A stretch of 64,000 nt of DNA from Flavobacterium soli DSM 19725. Its GTDB lineage: Bacteria; Bacteroidota; Bacteroidia; Flavobacteriales; Flavobacteriaceae. The notes below the pieces were generated by a model. The model was given only the letters and a program-made list of their open reading frames with translations. It had not been told where the DNA came from and made no database searches. Location: positions 124,001 to 188,000 of the forward strand of contig NZ_AUGO01000007.1 in NCBI RefSeq assembly GCF_000422705.1, written 5' to 3'. Within the stretch, counting starts at the first letter, position 1; each line of letters begins with the position of its first letter. This document shows positions 1 through 9,056 of the stretch, in pieces. A program made the translations under genes and the position numbers.

Positions 1-251
1 GGAACGTTTAGAAATCTTTCGTAGTGTCCTAAATCCAAATCGGTTTCGGCCCCATCATCCGTTACATAACATTCTCCGTGTTCATAAGGGTTTAATGTCC
101 CTGGATCGACGTTGATATAAGGGTCAAATTTTTGAATAGTAGTTCTGTAACCTCTGGCTTGCAATAATTTTGCTAAAGAAGCTGCGATAATTCCTTTACC
201 TAAGGAAGATGTCACACCGCCTGTAACAAAAATATATTTTGTCTGATTCAT
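1..251 (-). CDS. pyrG: CTP synthase, N-terminal part (cut by window edge)
   Basis: The first 83 residues of CTP synthase, which makes CTP from UTP, ATP and glutamine as the last step of de novo pyrimidine nucleotide synthesis in the cytoplasm. The N-terminal synthetase domain is visible: the ATP/UTP loop [10 protein letters not shown] at residues 11-20, then [20 protein letters not shown] and the metal/UTP region [18 protein letters not shown]. The start ATG is at 251 and matches the usual family start. The gene runs off the left edge, so the glutamine amidotransferase domain is not seen. A TAnnTTTG promoter box lies about 38 bp upstream. Confidence 0.97.
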   Translation of the reverse strand, partial: MNQTKYIFVTGGVTSSLGKGIIAASLAKLLQARGYRTTIQKFDPYINVDPGTLNPYEHGECYVTDDGAETDLDLGHYERFLNV

Positions 252-288
252 TGTGTAGTTGTTTGTTGTAGTTGTGTAAAAAACGTGG

Positions 289-296
289 CAAAAGTA
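289..296 (-). promoter_or_regulatory. Putative pyrG -7 promoter box
   Basis: On the minus strand this reads TACTTTTG, matching the Bacteroidota -7 consensus TAnnTTTG. It predicts a start of transcription near 283 and a leader of roughly 30 nt for pyrG. No convincing -33 TTTG is visible at the expected spacing, so support rests on the -7 box and position. Confidence 0.5.
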
Positions 297-401
297 CGAA
301 TTAAATTCGATTATGTTGATTTGGTAATTTGATAATTTGTTGATTTGATAATTATACTACTGAAAGATATTTTCAGATTACATAATTTTCAAATTATCTC
401 A

Positions 402-635
402 TTATATCGGTTTTGGATATTGCTTTTTGATGTTTCGGATTAAGTCTTCCAATCCATTCAATTTTAATTCGTAGATAAGTTGCAGTTGCTGGCCAAGTTC
501 CCCTTTTGGAAAACCCTTGTTACTGTACCAAACAATGTAATATTCTGGAATATCAATTAGGTGCCAACCTTCGTATTTACCGAAGGGCATTTTAGTATGA
601 GCGAGTTTGATGAGTTTTTGTTGGTCTGGGTTCAA
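402..635 (-). CDS. DUF3820 family small protein
   Basis: A 77-residue protein resembling the DUF3820 family, widespread small proteins in Bacteroidota and Gammaproteobacteria with no settled biochemical role. The characteristic stretch MPFGKYEGWHLIDIPEYY lies at residues 16-33, followed by WYSNKGFPKGELGQQL and a helical C-terminus. It has no signal peptide or membrane segment, so it is probably cytoplasmic. It lies between pyrG and the toxin-antitoxin remnant on the same strand, 15 bp from the toxin end. The family call is from recognition of the motif; function is unknown. Confidence 0.8.
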   Translation of the reverse strand: MNPDQQKLIKLAHTKMPFGKYEGWHLIDIPEYYIVWYSNKGFPKGELGQQLQLIYELKLNGLEDLIRNIKKQYPKPI

Positions 636-650
636 GTGTGATTTATAAAT

Positions 651-933
651 TTATTTATCAGAATAATGTCCTATTGCCGAAATGACCTCAACAAGAACTG
701 TATTTTCATTTACAGAATAAATGATTCTATCTTTTTGATTAATTCTGCGGGACCAAAATCCGGCAAGTTCATACTTTAAAGGTTCTGGTTGACCGACACC
801 TTCAAATGGATGATTGGACAAATCCATTAGTATCAAATCGATTTTTTTAATTGTAGCTTTATTTCCGGCTTTCTTTGTGTGATCGAAGATGTTCTTTGGC
901 AGTATCCGTTAATTCAATTATAAACTTTCCCAT
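651..933 (-). pseudogene. yoeB: YoeB/Txe-family mRNA interferase toxin, frameshifted
   Basis: The reading frame starts with ATG at 933 (MGKFIIELTDTAKEHLRSHK) but runs into a stop near 862. The rest of a typical YoeB toxin continues in another frame: KAGNKATIKKIDLILMDLSN, then FEGVGQPEPLKYELAGFWSR and IGHYSDK at the end. Catalytic-type residues (E in KYELAG, R in SRRIN, H-Y in GHYSD) are all retained. Removing one A from the AAAGAAAG run at about 874-880 restores a single 93-codon frame ending at 651. The start overlaps the antitoxin gene by 16 bp, as in yefM-yoeB operons. YoeB proteins cleave mRNA at the ribosome A site. The break is either a real inactivating mutation or a homopolymer sequencing error. 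Confidence 0.85.
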
Positions 934-1127
934 ACATTCTCTGGATTTATGGTTGTGCGGTTTTTGCTTTTAGCAGCTTTCTTAACCATTTCAACAAATT
1001 CAGGTTTATATGGACTTTTATTTTCAACAATTTCAACTCCTTTGTGTTCTTGCACAAATAATTCCAACAAGGATTTGAAGGTTTTCCCTGCTTTGGTTTT
1101 TTCGTTTATTTTGATTGTAACTTCCAT
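918..1127 (-). CDS. Antitoxin of YoeB-type toxin-antitoxin pair (DUF2683-like)
   Basis: A 69-residue small acidic/basic protein lying directly upstream of, and overlapping by 16 bp, the YoeB-type toxin. The N-terminal half (KINEKTKAGKTFKSLLELF) would form the dimer/DNA-binding part and the C-terminal half, ending in PENVWESL, the toxin-wrapping tail. The overlap with the toxin start (TATGGGAAAGTTTATAA) and the order antitoxin then toxin are typical for this class. If the toxin frameshift is real, this is an orphan antitoxin that may still autorepress its promoter. Family assignment is from resemblance to Bacteroidota antitoxins annotated DUF2683, so moderately sure. Confidence 0.8.
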   Translation of the reverse strand: MEVTIKINEKTKAGKTFKSLLELFVQEHKGVEIVENKSPYKPEFVEMVKKAAKSKNRTTINPENVWESL

Positions 1128-1146
1128 GCTTCTTCTTTTCGTTCTA

Positions 1147-1154
1147 CAAATATA
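1147..1154 (-). promoter_or_regulatory. Putative toxin-antitoxin promoter -7 box
   Basis: On the minus strand this is TATATTTG, a perfect match to TAnnTTTG, 19 bp before the antitoxin start. A clear -33 element is not visible. Confidence 0.5.
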
Positions 1155-1196
1155 AGCAATCTCTAAATAAAGTTTTGGATGTTGCTAGAATATAAT

Positions 1197-1231
1197 AAAA
1201 ATGCCTCTCAGCTGAGAGGCATTTTTACTGT
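1197..1231 (-). terminator. Terminator after the 1.26-2.63 kb gene
   Basis: A perfect palindrome ATGCCTCTCAGCTGAGAGGCAT at 1201-1222 sits in A/T runs on both sides, so it can end transcription from either strand; on the minus strand it lies 26 bp after the upstream gene stop. Confidence 0.85.
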
Positions 1232-1256
1232 TTTATAATGATTTAATTTATGGAAT

Positions 1257-2630
1257 TTATTTCCAATTTCTTGTTTGAATTCCAATCCCGAACTGATAGG
1301 AGAATTCCTCATCCATATATTGTGTTCCTGCTTTCAAGACGATTGCTTTACCTATTTTAAGTTTTAGACCAGCTTCAGGAAAAAATGAGAAATTCTTTTC
1401 TTCTTTAACCTCAAATAAAACTACTTCATCATCTGCATCTTCGGCAAAAAATTCTTGGTATCGAACTCCCCCACCCACGTAAAACCAAACTGGATAGGCA
1501 ATCTTAAATGTAAAACCAAAGCTTGCTGTTAAAAAAGGATTTTTATAATCATCTGGTGCATCCTCTAGCGATTCTATTTCGGCGACAGCCTCACCCATTT
1601 TTAGACTAAAAACATCGGCATTTCCTGCCAAATTAAAATAAGTTGACAGACCTTTTAAGCTAACGCGACCAAATTCAAAACCAAAAGCTTCGTTTGTAGT
1701 AGCCGTTAGCATGAAATAGTTTGCCGTAGTCCTGTTGTCAACCGTGGCTTGCTTGTTCATTTTCTTTTCGATTTGGGCTAATTTTTTGTCTACTTCTAAT
1801 CGGTTCTTTCCTTCAGGCAAAGTTTCTTTGTAGGTATCGAATTTATACTTTGCATTGGTTAAATCATCGTTTTCAAAATATTCATTTCCTTCTCTGAATA
1901 ATATTTCTTCCAGAATATCTTTTGCTTCATTTTTATATTTTCCATCAGGATATTGGGATAAATAACGTTGAGCTGTTGAAGCGTCTTTATTACTTAATAT
2001 CAAATCATAAGCAGCTTTTTCTTTGGCAACTGCCAATTTTTGGACAACCTCTTCTTTGTATTTTCCGTTTGGAAATTTTTGCTGATAATTTTCATATTTG
2101 CCAACTTGATTCGAAGTTATGGCTTCTTTATAAGTTTCTTCTTCTTTTTGAATCAGCAAATCGTTCAATGTTCCATTTTTAGGGTTCGCTGGATATTGCT
2201 TCAAAAAAGACCTAATTGTTTCTACATTAGAATTATTCAATGCATATTGATAGGCATCTTCTTCTTTTTTGATTGCTGCATCTAGTGCCTCCCTGTGTTC
2301 AACGGCAATAATACTGACCTTACTAATTCTCTCCTTGTCATTTTTATTCGCCTTTTCTATAAATTCTTTAGACAAGGTCTCGATTATAGTATCTTTTTTA
2401 TCCAAATTGAATCTAGACTGTATTTCAAGGTAAAGGATATCGGGATTAGTTGTTCCGAATTCAGTTTTTGCACTGTTTAAATAATCTATTGTTTGTTGAT
2501 AATTGTTATTCTCAAAAGCTTCTCTAGCTTTTGTATAATAGGCTTTAGCCAAAGTAAGATTCTGTCCAAAACTGTAATTACATAAGATTAAGAACAAAAT
2601 TACGATAAATGATTTCTGAGTGTTTTTCAT
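1257..2630 (-). CDS. Exported TPR-like protein with C-terminal beta-barrel-like domain
   Basis: A 457-residue protein with an N-terminal signal peptide ending SFGQ (residues 1-23). Residues 24-270 are helical repeats: repeated units of a lysine/glutamate-rich helix followed by QYP-x-G-K-Y (KQYPANPKNG, QKFPNGKYKEEV, SQYPDGKYKNEA), like outer membrane TPR/Sel1-type scaffolds. Residues 300-457 alternate in a beta-barrel-like pattern ending with GIGIQTRNWK, resembling small outer membrane barrels. The likely location is the outer membrane or periplasm. It lies 50 bp downstream of another exported protein on the same strand and probably forms an operon with it. No specific family recognised; function unknown. 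Confidence 0.75.
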   Translation of the reverse strand: MKNTQKSFIVILFLILCNYSFGQNLTLAKAYYTKAREAFENNNYQQTIDYLNSAKTEFGTTNPDILYLEIQSRFNLDKKDTIIETLSKEFIEKANKNDKERISKVSIIAVEHREALDAAIKKEEDAYQYALNNSNVETIRSFLKQYPANPKNGTLNDLLIQKEEETYKEAITSNQVGKYENYQQKFPNGKYKEEVVQKLAVAKEKAAYDLILSNKDASTAQRYLSQYPDGKYKNEAKDILEEILFREGNEYFENDDLTNAKYKFDTYKETLPEGKNRLEVDKKLAQIEKKMNKQATVDNRTTANYFMLTATTNEAFGFEFGRVSLKGLSTYFNLAGNADVFSLKMGEAVAEIESLEDAPDDYKNPFLTASFGFTFKIAYPVWFYVGGGVRYQEFFAEDADDEVVLFEVKEEKNFSFFPEAGLKLKIGKAIVLKAGTQYMDEEFSYQFGIGIQTRNWK

Positions 2631-2680
2631 GATATTTATGTTTTTGATGGGTATTTAATTACTATAAAAAATTATTTTTC

Positions 2681-4492
2681 CTATTTTGATGGTGTACTCC
2701 AATAATCAATCTCTTCTTCTTTTTCATCTTTTTTGGCCGGCTCTTTGGCTTCTTTTGGGATTTCTTTAGCACTATTCGATTCGCCACCCCAATAATCAAT
2801 TCCTCCGTCTTCCTCTTCCGTTTTTTTATTTTTATCCGAATGGTTTATAAATGCTTCTTCAGGAAAAACTACAGTAAAATAGGACTGTCTTGCTACGTTT
2901 GCTTCCTGATTATATATAGTTTGTATTTCTTCCAAATTTCTTGACCAATTGTATATTTTATGTTTTCCTTTTTCGACATCAACATATTTGGATTTTATTT
3001 CCGAAAGCATTTCTTTGATAAAAGGATATTCTCCACTTGAATTTGGACTAATGGCGATAATTGGGGAAAAATGCAGGGAGGCATTCTCGTTGATACTGAT
3101 TTCGATCACACTAGGAAAAGATACATTTTCATAATATTGATTGTAATCCTTATCTGTTTGTACATAAAATATATAGAGAGGTGACTCATCTTCCGAAAAA
3201 ATGTCAAAAGTTGGAGTGTGCTTTATTTCTTCGTTCAAGAACTCATCTCTTTTGCGTATCACGCTTTTCTTGATTTGACGATTTTCTTCGACTAAAAGAT
3301 TGAATTCTCTTTTTTGTTCATCCAAAATTCGCTGTTTTTCAGCTTCAATTTCGGCAAGTCTTCTCCGTTCTTCTTCGGCTCGTCGGGCTTGTTCGGCTCG
3401 TCGCTCTTCGGCTTCTTCTTTTCTTCTTTTTTCCTCGCCAATCATATTAATAATTTCGAGTCCAGTTCCAACTGCCAATGTTGTCAATGCAGCATCTGAA
3501 TTCCCTTGTGCAGCATATTCATTGACCAAAGCAGTACTACCTTGCAAATAATTTCCCTGACTCCACTGGTTCATAGTTTCTTGTGACGCAACATTAAGTG
3601 CTTCTGTTTTTCTACGATTTTCAGCTAGTTTGGCCTGCATTTCTTCAAACTGTTGTTGTCGCTTTTGTTCGGCTTGTTCTTGGGCAATTTGCTGTTGCCT
3701 TTTTATTTCCTCGTTTTTTTCTATCTGCAATTGCTTTTGCCGTTCTAGTTCTGATTGACGGTTTTGAGCTGCTGTATTGACTGAGGGTGAAGGCGAACTC
3801 GAATAAGATCCCGAACCTCCAGAACCTGTGCTATTATTTCCTTGACTGTTTTGTTTTTCTGTAGCTGTAGCTTTAGCTTGTCGGGCTTTTTCTTCCTCTT
3901 CTCTTTTCTTCTTTTCGGTTGCTTCGCGTTCTAAACGAGCTCGTTCCTCATCTTCTTTTTTCTTTTTGGCAGCGGCTTCACGTTCTAATCTTGCACGTTC
4001 TTCATCTTCTTTTTTCTTCTTGGCTGCAGCTTCTTTTTGAGCTTTCTCCTCCGTTAGGTTCACAATATTCGAAAGTCTCCAGCTCATTCCTCTAAATAAA
4101 GTATAGGTATCTCCTTCTTGAATTAAACATTGTTTTTGTTGTTCTCGATCTGAGGTTATCATATAAGAATGTACCCAATCATCATCGGGAGTGAACTGAC
4201 CATTGGGCTCCAAATAAACAATCCTATTAATCCCTAATTTATAAGTCTTAGTACCAACACCACAGCCAAGTGTCAGGGTTACTTCTATTTCCATCTTATA
4301 CTCTTGCGAAGTATTATTTTGAACATAAAAATAGTAGCTTTCGGCATCCGCCATACCTGACCAATATTTCTCGACCGAAAATGTAAAACGAGCATCTAAT
4401 TGATGTACTCCAACTGTTCGTCTACCTTGAACTCTTTGTGAAAAGCTGCTTAGAGAAGAAAAAAACAGTAGCAAAAGAATTACTTTTTTCAT
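2681..4492 (-). CDS. Exported coiled-coil protein with tandem Lys/Glu repeats
   Basis: A 603-residue protein with a signal peptide ending SSFSQ (1-19), a beta-rich N-terminal domain (20-150), then long charged coiled coil. Residues about 157-210 hold three tandem 18-residue units (EAAAKKKKEDEERARLER twice, then EATEKKKREEEEKARQAK). A Gly/Ser/Asn linker at 220-245 separates this from a Gln/Glu/Arg coil (246-410). The C-terminal region (430-560) is globular, and the tail repeats the motif IDYW twice (GGIDYWGGES, EEIDYWSTPS). It is probably periplasmic or surface-associated. It is not a member of a family I can name. The near-identical repeats make it prone to length change. Confidence 0.7.
   Translation of the reverse strand: MKKVILLLLFFSSLSSFSQRVQGRRTVGVHQLDARFTFSVEKYWSGMADAESYYFYVQNNTSQEYKMEIEVTLTLGCGVGTKTYKLGINRIVYLEPNGQFTPDDDWVHSYMITSDREQQKQCLIQEGDTYTLFRGMSWRLSNIVNLTEEKAQKEAAAKKKKEDEERARLEREAAAKKKKEDEERARLEREATEKKKREEEEKARQAKATATEKQNSQGNNSTGSGGSGSYSSSPSPSVNTAAQNRQSELERQKQLQIEKNEEIKRQQQIAQEQAEQKRQQQFEEMQAKLAENRRKTEALNVASQETMNQWSQGNYLQGSTALVNEYAAQGNSDAALTTLAVGTGLEIINMIGEEKRRKEEAEERRAEQARRAEEERRRLAEIEAEKQRILDEQKREFNLLVEENRQIKKSVIRKRDEFLNEEIKHTPTFDIFSEDESPLYIFYVQTDKDYNQYYENVSFPSVIEISINENASLHFSPIIAISPNSSGEYPFIKEMLSEIKSKYVDVEKGKHKIYNWSRNLEEIQTIYNQEANVARQSYFTVVFPEEAFINHSDKNKKTEEEDGGIDYWGGESNSAKEIPKEAKEPAKKDEKEEEIDYWSTPSK
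3877..4035 (-). repeat. Three 54-bp tandem repeats inside coiled-coil gene
   Basis: Two nearly identical and one diverged 54-bp units encode the 18-residue KKKKEDEERARLER-type repeats. The unit is a multiple of three, so copy change would keep frame. Confidence 0.8.
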
Positions 4493-4878
4493 ATCGATTT
4501 GTTTAATTAAATCTTCTATTTTAGGGTAGTTGCTTCCTTAATAAAATTAACCGCAACGTTTATTAGCAAAAAAAAAGATGCTGTCAACAAAGATTTTTGG
4601 TGCAGATAAACATCATAACATATTGGCAAAATCTTTTTTTAACAATATTTTCACAAATTTCCACATTAATAAGATGCCAAAAAATACCTATAAATAGGTA
4701 TTTTTTTGAATTTCGGCCAGAGCCAAAAAAAAAGGCTTGACTCCTTAAATGTCAAATCCCTTAGCTTTCTGTAGATAAAATGTTAGCTATAATACCAGTG
4801 TTTTGAAGACTATAGTCAAAAAAAAACACCTAAGATATTAGGTGCTTAATTGTAGTATCGATAGATCAGTAGCTTTTT
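4493..4878. other. 386-bp intergenic region with two hairpins
   Basis: No gene seen. It holds the upstream region of the coiled-coil gene, a perfect hairpin (4681-4704, arms AAAATACCTAT / ATAGGTATTTT with an AA loop) followed by a T run, and the osmC terminator. The AT-rich first part, 4493-4680, presumably carries the promoter of the 603-residue gene, but I see no good TAnnTTTG box. Confidence 0.6.
4818..4845 (-). terminator. Terminator of osmC-family gene
   Basis: Hairpin CACCTAA-GATA-TTAGGTG (4827-4844) followed on the minus strand by a run of nine or more T. Confidence 0.85.
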
Positions 4879-5280
4879 TTATTTCCAATTAAAAGTAACC
4901 TCCTTTTCAATATCAGGATTCAAACTTAATAGAACAGGACAATGCATGGCTGCTCTTTCAAGAATGGTTTTTGATTTTTCATCAACCGCAACCGACAAGT
5001 TCATTACAATTATAATTTTTGAAATTTTTCTAGGCTCGGGTTGCATGATTTTAGTCACTTCAACTGTCGAACCTTCTAAATTCACATCCAAATCCTTTGA
5101 TTTTATAGCCATAATGGAAATCATACAACTTCCTAAGGCATTGGCTAATAAATCGGTTGGAGAAAATGCTTCTCCTTTTCCGTGATTATCTGTTGGTGCA
5201 TCTGAAAGAATTTCAGTTCCGGATTGCAAATGAACAGATGAAGTTCTTAATTCTCCTAGATAGGTTACTTTTGAGGTCAT
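4879..5280 (-). CDS. OsmC/Ohr family peroxiredoxin-like protein
   Basis: A 133-residue OsmC-family protein. Family members reduce organic hydroperoxides or related electrophiles with a cysteine pair in the cytoplasm. Both expected cysteines are present: C52 in NALGSCMIS and C114 in AAMHCPVLLS; the strand-rich N-terminal half and the FSPTDLLANALGSC signature are typical. It belongs to the general OsmC group rather than Ohr proper, judged by GSCMI and HCPV. Length matches the family. It has its own terminator and is followed upstream by the LysM gene on the same strand. Confidence 0.92.
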   Translation of the reverse strand: MTSKVTYLGELRTSSVHLQSGTEILSDAPTDNHGKGEAFSPTDLLANALGSCMISIMAIKSKDLDVNLEGSTVEVTKIMQPEPRKISKIIIVMNLSVAVDEKSKTILERAAMHCPVLLSLNPDIEKEVTFNWK

Positions 5281-5347
5281 ATTTTTTCAATTAAATTAAA
5301 AGTCAGGAATTAAAAACTCCTAAATTGTGGCAAGAGTAATTAAAAGC

Positions 5348-7288
5348 TTAATTGGCTACTTTAACAGATAAATCAGTATCGAAATAAAGGATATAAAATC
5401 CGTCGTTGTTAAATCCTTTTCCGTCTTTTCTTTCATAATCAAACTTGTTTTCAACCTGTTCCGTTGTAGCAGTTTCTAGAGTTTCTACAAACGGTTGTTC
5501 TTGCGACAAACGAAGCAATGCATCAAAGGTTACATCAAATCCACGAGTAGCATATTGGTTTGGAAAAACCTTGTTGGTTTCCTTGTATTTTCTTTCGAAA
5601 ATTTGAGCTTCGGGGCTGTCTTTTTCTCTTGCAAGCGAAGGATAAAGCAGGTTCAATTTTGCCAAATTAGCCGTTACAATTTCATCTGAATCTAATTTTT
5701 CATTCGGTTCCAAAATTACAAGTTGAATTTGATAATCGGCCATTGAAGCTATAAGAACATTCATAATCATCTTAATCATGTAGGTGTTCTCGGTATCCAT
5801 TACTACAAAATTCTTCTGGTTCTTCATCAACTGCGATTTCAAATTTTCGGATGAAAAATTGCCACCTTCAAAAGAAGCTAACTTTACATTTTTGTGATTC
5901 TCTTGAATGTATTTTCGGGTCGAAAGCTTTTTCGGGTCAATTACTCCAATAATATTGGCCGCTTTAGAATTCATATAATCAAACATGGCATCACGCATAT
6001 ATTCTGCAGATGGCATGGTTTGTATCAAATTTTCATAAGAAATCCCGGTTTCTTTTGATAAAGGCGACATCACGTGAACATTATTCTTAGCTAAGATTCC
6101 AGCTGTTTTTTCAACATTAGATTGATAGAAAGGTCCTATAACCAAATCCGTTTCTTGGAGTTGGTTTTGCTGAATTATTGTAGCTATACTGGAAGAATTC
6201 TTTGTCTCCTGTGAATCAAAAATCTTGATATCTACATTTAAATTCAGGATTTTGGCTGAGTCAATTGCCATCAAAGCACCCGAATAAAAATCGAGTGTCA
6301 TGTTCAAAAACTTATCTTTTTTAAGCCTTGAAGAAGTTGAATTAACGGTGTCACTTTGAATTTTTGAAATATTGAAAGGCAACAATAGCGTTAATTTTTT
6401 TCTGTTCGAAGTATTTATAGTTTGTGACAAATCGGCGAAAGCCTTATCTGCATTACTAATTCTTTCATTTTCGGGAAGATTCAATACCATTCCCTCTTTA
6501 ACTCCATCATTCAACTCTGGGTTCAACTTGATTAGATTTTCTTTCGAAATTCCTAATTTTCTAGAAAGACCAAAAAGTGTCTCCTTTGGTTGCACTACAT
6601 AGCCTACTTTTTCAGTTTTTAAAGGTTGAGTATCGGTTTTTGCAGGAACTTCTACAATTTTATCCTCTTGCTTTGTTGTTGTTTTAGAATTTGTTGGAAT
6701 TTTTAATCTAAAGCCTATTTGAAGTCCATCTTTAATTTCCGGATTGTTTTGTTCCAATTCTTCAATGGAAATATCATATTGTTTGGCTATCGAATATTTA
6801 GTTTCCTTTGCTTCAACTTGATGGATTGTAGTGTTTTTTGAGACTTTGTCTTGTTTTTTTTCTGTTTTAGCAACAACTGTAACAGTTTCATTTTTAACAG
6901 GAATTGCAATGGTACTTCCCACTTTCAAGCCATCCGTTTTTAAATTTTGGTTGGCTTTTTCAATTTCTTCAACAGAAACATTGTAGAGCTTTGACAAACC
7001 ATAAAGCGTTTCTTTTGCAGCAACTGTGTGGGTCTTTGTGTTGGTATCGGGTTTTTCTATGATGATGGCACCATTTCCTTTAGGAATCAGCAATACCATA
7101 TCAGGCTTCAATCCGTTTTGAGAATCGGGATTAAGATTGTAGATATTGGCAGGTGTAACTTTGTATTTTTGGGCGATCTTGGTAACCGTTTCACCTTTTT
7201 CTACAGTGTGTTTAATAAAATTGTCCTGTGCAAATGTTGCAGTGGAGAACAAAATAAAGGAGGCAAATACTAAAAGGTGTTTCTTCAT
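5348..7288 (-). CDS. Exported protein with four LysM domains and a type 1 periplasmic-binding-like domain
   Basis: A 646-residue exported protein. The signal peptide ends at ATFAQ (about residue 21). Four LysM peptidoglycan-binding modules follow, at roughly 27-70, 87-131, 156-200 and 230-275, each beginning HTVE/HTVA/HQVE/YVVQ and containing the IAxKY...I..LNP pattern. Residues 295-640 look like a LivK-type periplasmic binding fold (LLPFNISK, LVIGPFYQSNVE, NVHVMSPLSKETG, GVIDP). This combination is a known Flavobacteriia arrangement, usually beside guaA as here. It presumably acts at the cell wall; ligand unknown. It lies 75 bp after guaA, separated by a terminator-like hairpin. Confidence 0.88.
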   Translation of the reverse strand: MKKHLLVFASFILFSTATFAQDNFIKHTVEKGETVTKIAQKYKVTPANIYNLNPDSQNGLKPDMVLLIPKGNGAIIIEKPDTNTKTHTVAAKETLYGLSKLYNVSVEEIEKANQNLKTDGLKVGSTIAIPVKNETVTVVAKTEKKQDKVSKNTTIHQVEAKETKYSIAKQYDISIEELEQNNPEIKDGLQIGFRLKIPTNSKTTTKQEDKIVEVPAKTDTQPLKTEKVGYVVQPKETLFGLSRKLGISKENLIKLNPELNDGVKEGMVLNLPENERISNADKAFADLSQTINTSNRKKLTLLLPFNISKIQSDTVNSTSSRLKKDKFLNMTLDFYSGALMAIDSAKILNLNVDIKIFDSQETKNSSSIATIIQQNQLQETDLVIGPFYQSNVEKTAGILAKNNVHVMSPLSKETGISYENLIQTMPSAEYMRDAMFDYMNSKAANIIGVIDPKKLSTRKYIQENHKNVKLASFEGGNFSSENLKSQLMKNQKNFVVMDTENTYMIKMIMNVLIASMADYQIQLVILEPNEKLDSDEIVTANLAKLNLLYPSLAREKDSPEAQIFERKYKETNKVFPNQYATRGFDVTFDALLRLSQEQPFVETLETATTEQVENKFDYERKDGKGFNNDGFYILYFDTDLSVKVAN

Positions 7289-7310
7289 AAAAAATATAGC
7301 GTTAAAAAGA

Positions 7311-7352
7311 TTTTAGCATTCCTGCTCAAAAAAAGAGCCAGAATGCTAAAAT
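7311..7352 (-). terminator. Terminator after guaA
   Basis: Imperfect inverted repeat TTTTAGCATTC / GAATGCTAAAA with CTC/GAG inner pairing and an A-rich loop, flanked by A/T runs. Confidence 0.7.
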
Positions 7353-7363
7353 TTAAAATTTAT

Positions 7364-8893
7364 TTATTCCCATTCAATCGTTGCAGGTGGTTTCGAACTG
7401 ATGTCATATACAACTCTGTTCACACCTTTCACTTTATTGATGATGTCATTTGACACTTTCATGAGGAAATCATAAGGCAAATGAACCCAATCCGCCGTCA
7501 TTCCGTCTGTAGATTCTACAGCTCTCAAAGCGACAACTTTCTCGTATGTTCGTTCATCCCCCATAACTCCAACACTGTTAACAGGAAGAAGGATCGCTCC
7601 AGCCTGCCAAACCTTGTCGTATAATCCCCAAGATTTCAATCCGTCGATGAAAACGGCATCTACTTCCTGCAAGATACGAACTTTTTCTGGTGTAATATCT
7701 CCTAAAATTCGAATGGATAATCCTGGTCCTGGAAAAGGATGTCTTCCTAATAACGCAGGATCAATTCCTAATGTTGCACCAACTCTTCGAACTTCATCCT
7801 TGAATAACATTCGAAGTGGCTCCACAATTTTAAGTTTCATAAAATCCGGCAAACCTCCAACATTGTGATGTGATTTGATGGTTGCCGATGGACCTTTTAC
7901 CGAAACCGATTCGATTACGTCAGGATAAATCGTTCCTTGAGCCAACCATTTCACGTCATCACTAATTTTAGATTCGTCATCAAAAACTTCGATAAAAACA
8001 CGTCCGATGGTTTTTCTTTTGGTTTCAGGATCACTGATTCCAGCCAATTCATCTAAAAAGCGTGAAGAAGCATCCACTCCTTTCACGTTCAAGCCCATAT
8101 CTTTATATTGATGTAAAACGCTTTCGAATTCGTTTTTGCGTAAAAGTCCGTTGTTTACAAAGATACAGTGCAAATTTGGTCCAATCGCTTGGTGCAATAA
8201 AACCGCTGCCACAGTAGAATCGACCCCTCCAGAAAGTCCTAAGACCACTTTATCGTTTTGGATTTTTTCTTTTAACTCGGCTACCATTTCTTCCACGAAG
8301 GCATTTGGTGTGAAGTTTTGAGGCACTTCGGCAATTTTCACTAGGAAATTCTCCAACATCTGCTTTCCATCTGTTGAATGGTATACTTCTGGGTGAAACT
8401 GTATAGCATAAGTTGTTTCTCCTTCAATCTTATAGGCCGCATTTTCTACATCGTGAGTACTCGCCAATTTGACACCGTTTGTTGGTAATTTTTTAATGGT
8501 ATCACTGTGGCTCATCCAAACCTGAGAATTCTGAGAAACGCCTTCGAAGAAAGTTTCATTTTCTTTGATGAATGATAAATTTGCTCTTCCGTATTCTCTT
8601 GTGTTGGATGGTGCCACTTCGCCTCCGCTGAAATGCGAAAGATATTGGGCTCCGTAACAAACGGCAAGTAAAGGCATTTTTCCGCGAATCTGAGATAAAT
8701 CAGGATGAGGAGCATCTTCGCCACGAACAGAAAATGGGCTTCCAGAAAGGATTACAGCTTTAAAACTTGATAAATCACTTGGAAAATGATTGTAAGGGAA
8801 AATTTCGCAGAATATATTTAATTCGCGAACTCGTCGGGCAATAAGTTGTGTGTATTGCGATCCGAAATCTAAAATAAGTACGTTGTGTTGCAT
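7364..8893 (-). CDS. guaA: GMP synthase (glutamine-hydrolysing)
   Basis: A 509-residue GMP synthase, converting XMP, ATP and glutamine to GMP. The N-terminal class I glutamine amidotransferase has the triad C79 (LLAVCYGAQ), H167 and E169 (FHPEV); the ATP pyrophosphatase loop SGGVDS is at 221-226; the C-terminal dimerisation domain ends in PPATIEWE. The ATG at 8893 is chosen instead of an in-frame TTG at 8899 because the promoter -7 box (8897-8904) covers the TTG, and 509 residues is the usual length. The ATG lies only about 3 bp from the box, so the transcript should be leaderless or nearly so. Confidence 0.97.
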   Translation of the reverse strand: MQHNVLILDFGSQYTQLIARRVRELNIFCEIFPYNHFPSDLSSFKAVILSGSPFSVRGEDAPHPDLSQIRGKMPLLAVCYGAQYLSHFSGGEVAPSNTREYGRANLSFIKENETFFEGVSQNSQVWMSHSDTIKKLPTNGVKLASTHDVENAAYKIEGETTYAIQFHPEVYHSTDGKQMLENFLVKIAEVPQNFTPNAFVEEMVAELKEKIQNDKVVLGLSGGVDSTVAAVLLHQAIGPNLHCIFVNNGLLRKNEFESVLHQYKDMGLNVKGVDASSRFLDELAGISDPETKRKTIGRVFIEVFDDESKISDDVKWLAQGTIYPDVIESVSVKGPSATIKSHHNVGGLPDFMKLKIVEPLRMLFKDEVRRVGATLGIDPALLGRHPFPGPGLSIRILGDITPEKVRILQEVDAVFIDGLKSWGLYDKVWQAGAILLPVNSVGVMGDERTYEKVVALRAVESTDGMTADWVHLPYDFLMKVSNDIINKVKGVNRVVYDISSKPPATIEWE

Positions 8894-8896
8894 GTG

Positions 8897-8926
8897 CAAA
8901 AATAACTTTTATAATCGGAATTCAAA
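8897..8926 (-). promoter_or_regulatory. guaA promoter, predicted leaderless
   Basis: On the minus strand TTTG (8923-8926), an 18-bp spacer, then TATTTTTG (8897-8904), an excellent match to the Bacteroidota sigma consensus TTTG-N17-23-TAnnTTTG. The guaA ATG begins 3 bp downstream of the -7 box. Confidence 0.75.
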
Positions 8927-8971
8927 ATTGGTTTTTTTGATTTTTTTTTAAAACATTTTTTTACCGTCCAC

Positions 8972-9000
8972 TTGCTAATTTATGCATTTCACTATCTTTA
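8972..9000 (+). promoter_or_regulatory. Putative promoter of sensor kinase operon
   Basis: TTG (8972-8974), 18-bp spacer, TATCTTTA (8993-9000), one base off the -7 consensus, about 56 bp before the kinase start and divergent from guaA. Confidence 0.5.
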
Positions 9001-9056
9001 TTTTTTTGATACTAGAAAATTGAATCACTTTTGATTGAAATTTTAAATCAATACTT

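Noticed and set aside
3300..3780. Open frames antisense to the coiled-coil gene
   Set aside because: Low-complexity Ser/Phe/Leu products of a repetitive Lys/Glu gene read backwards.
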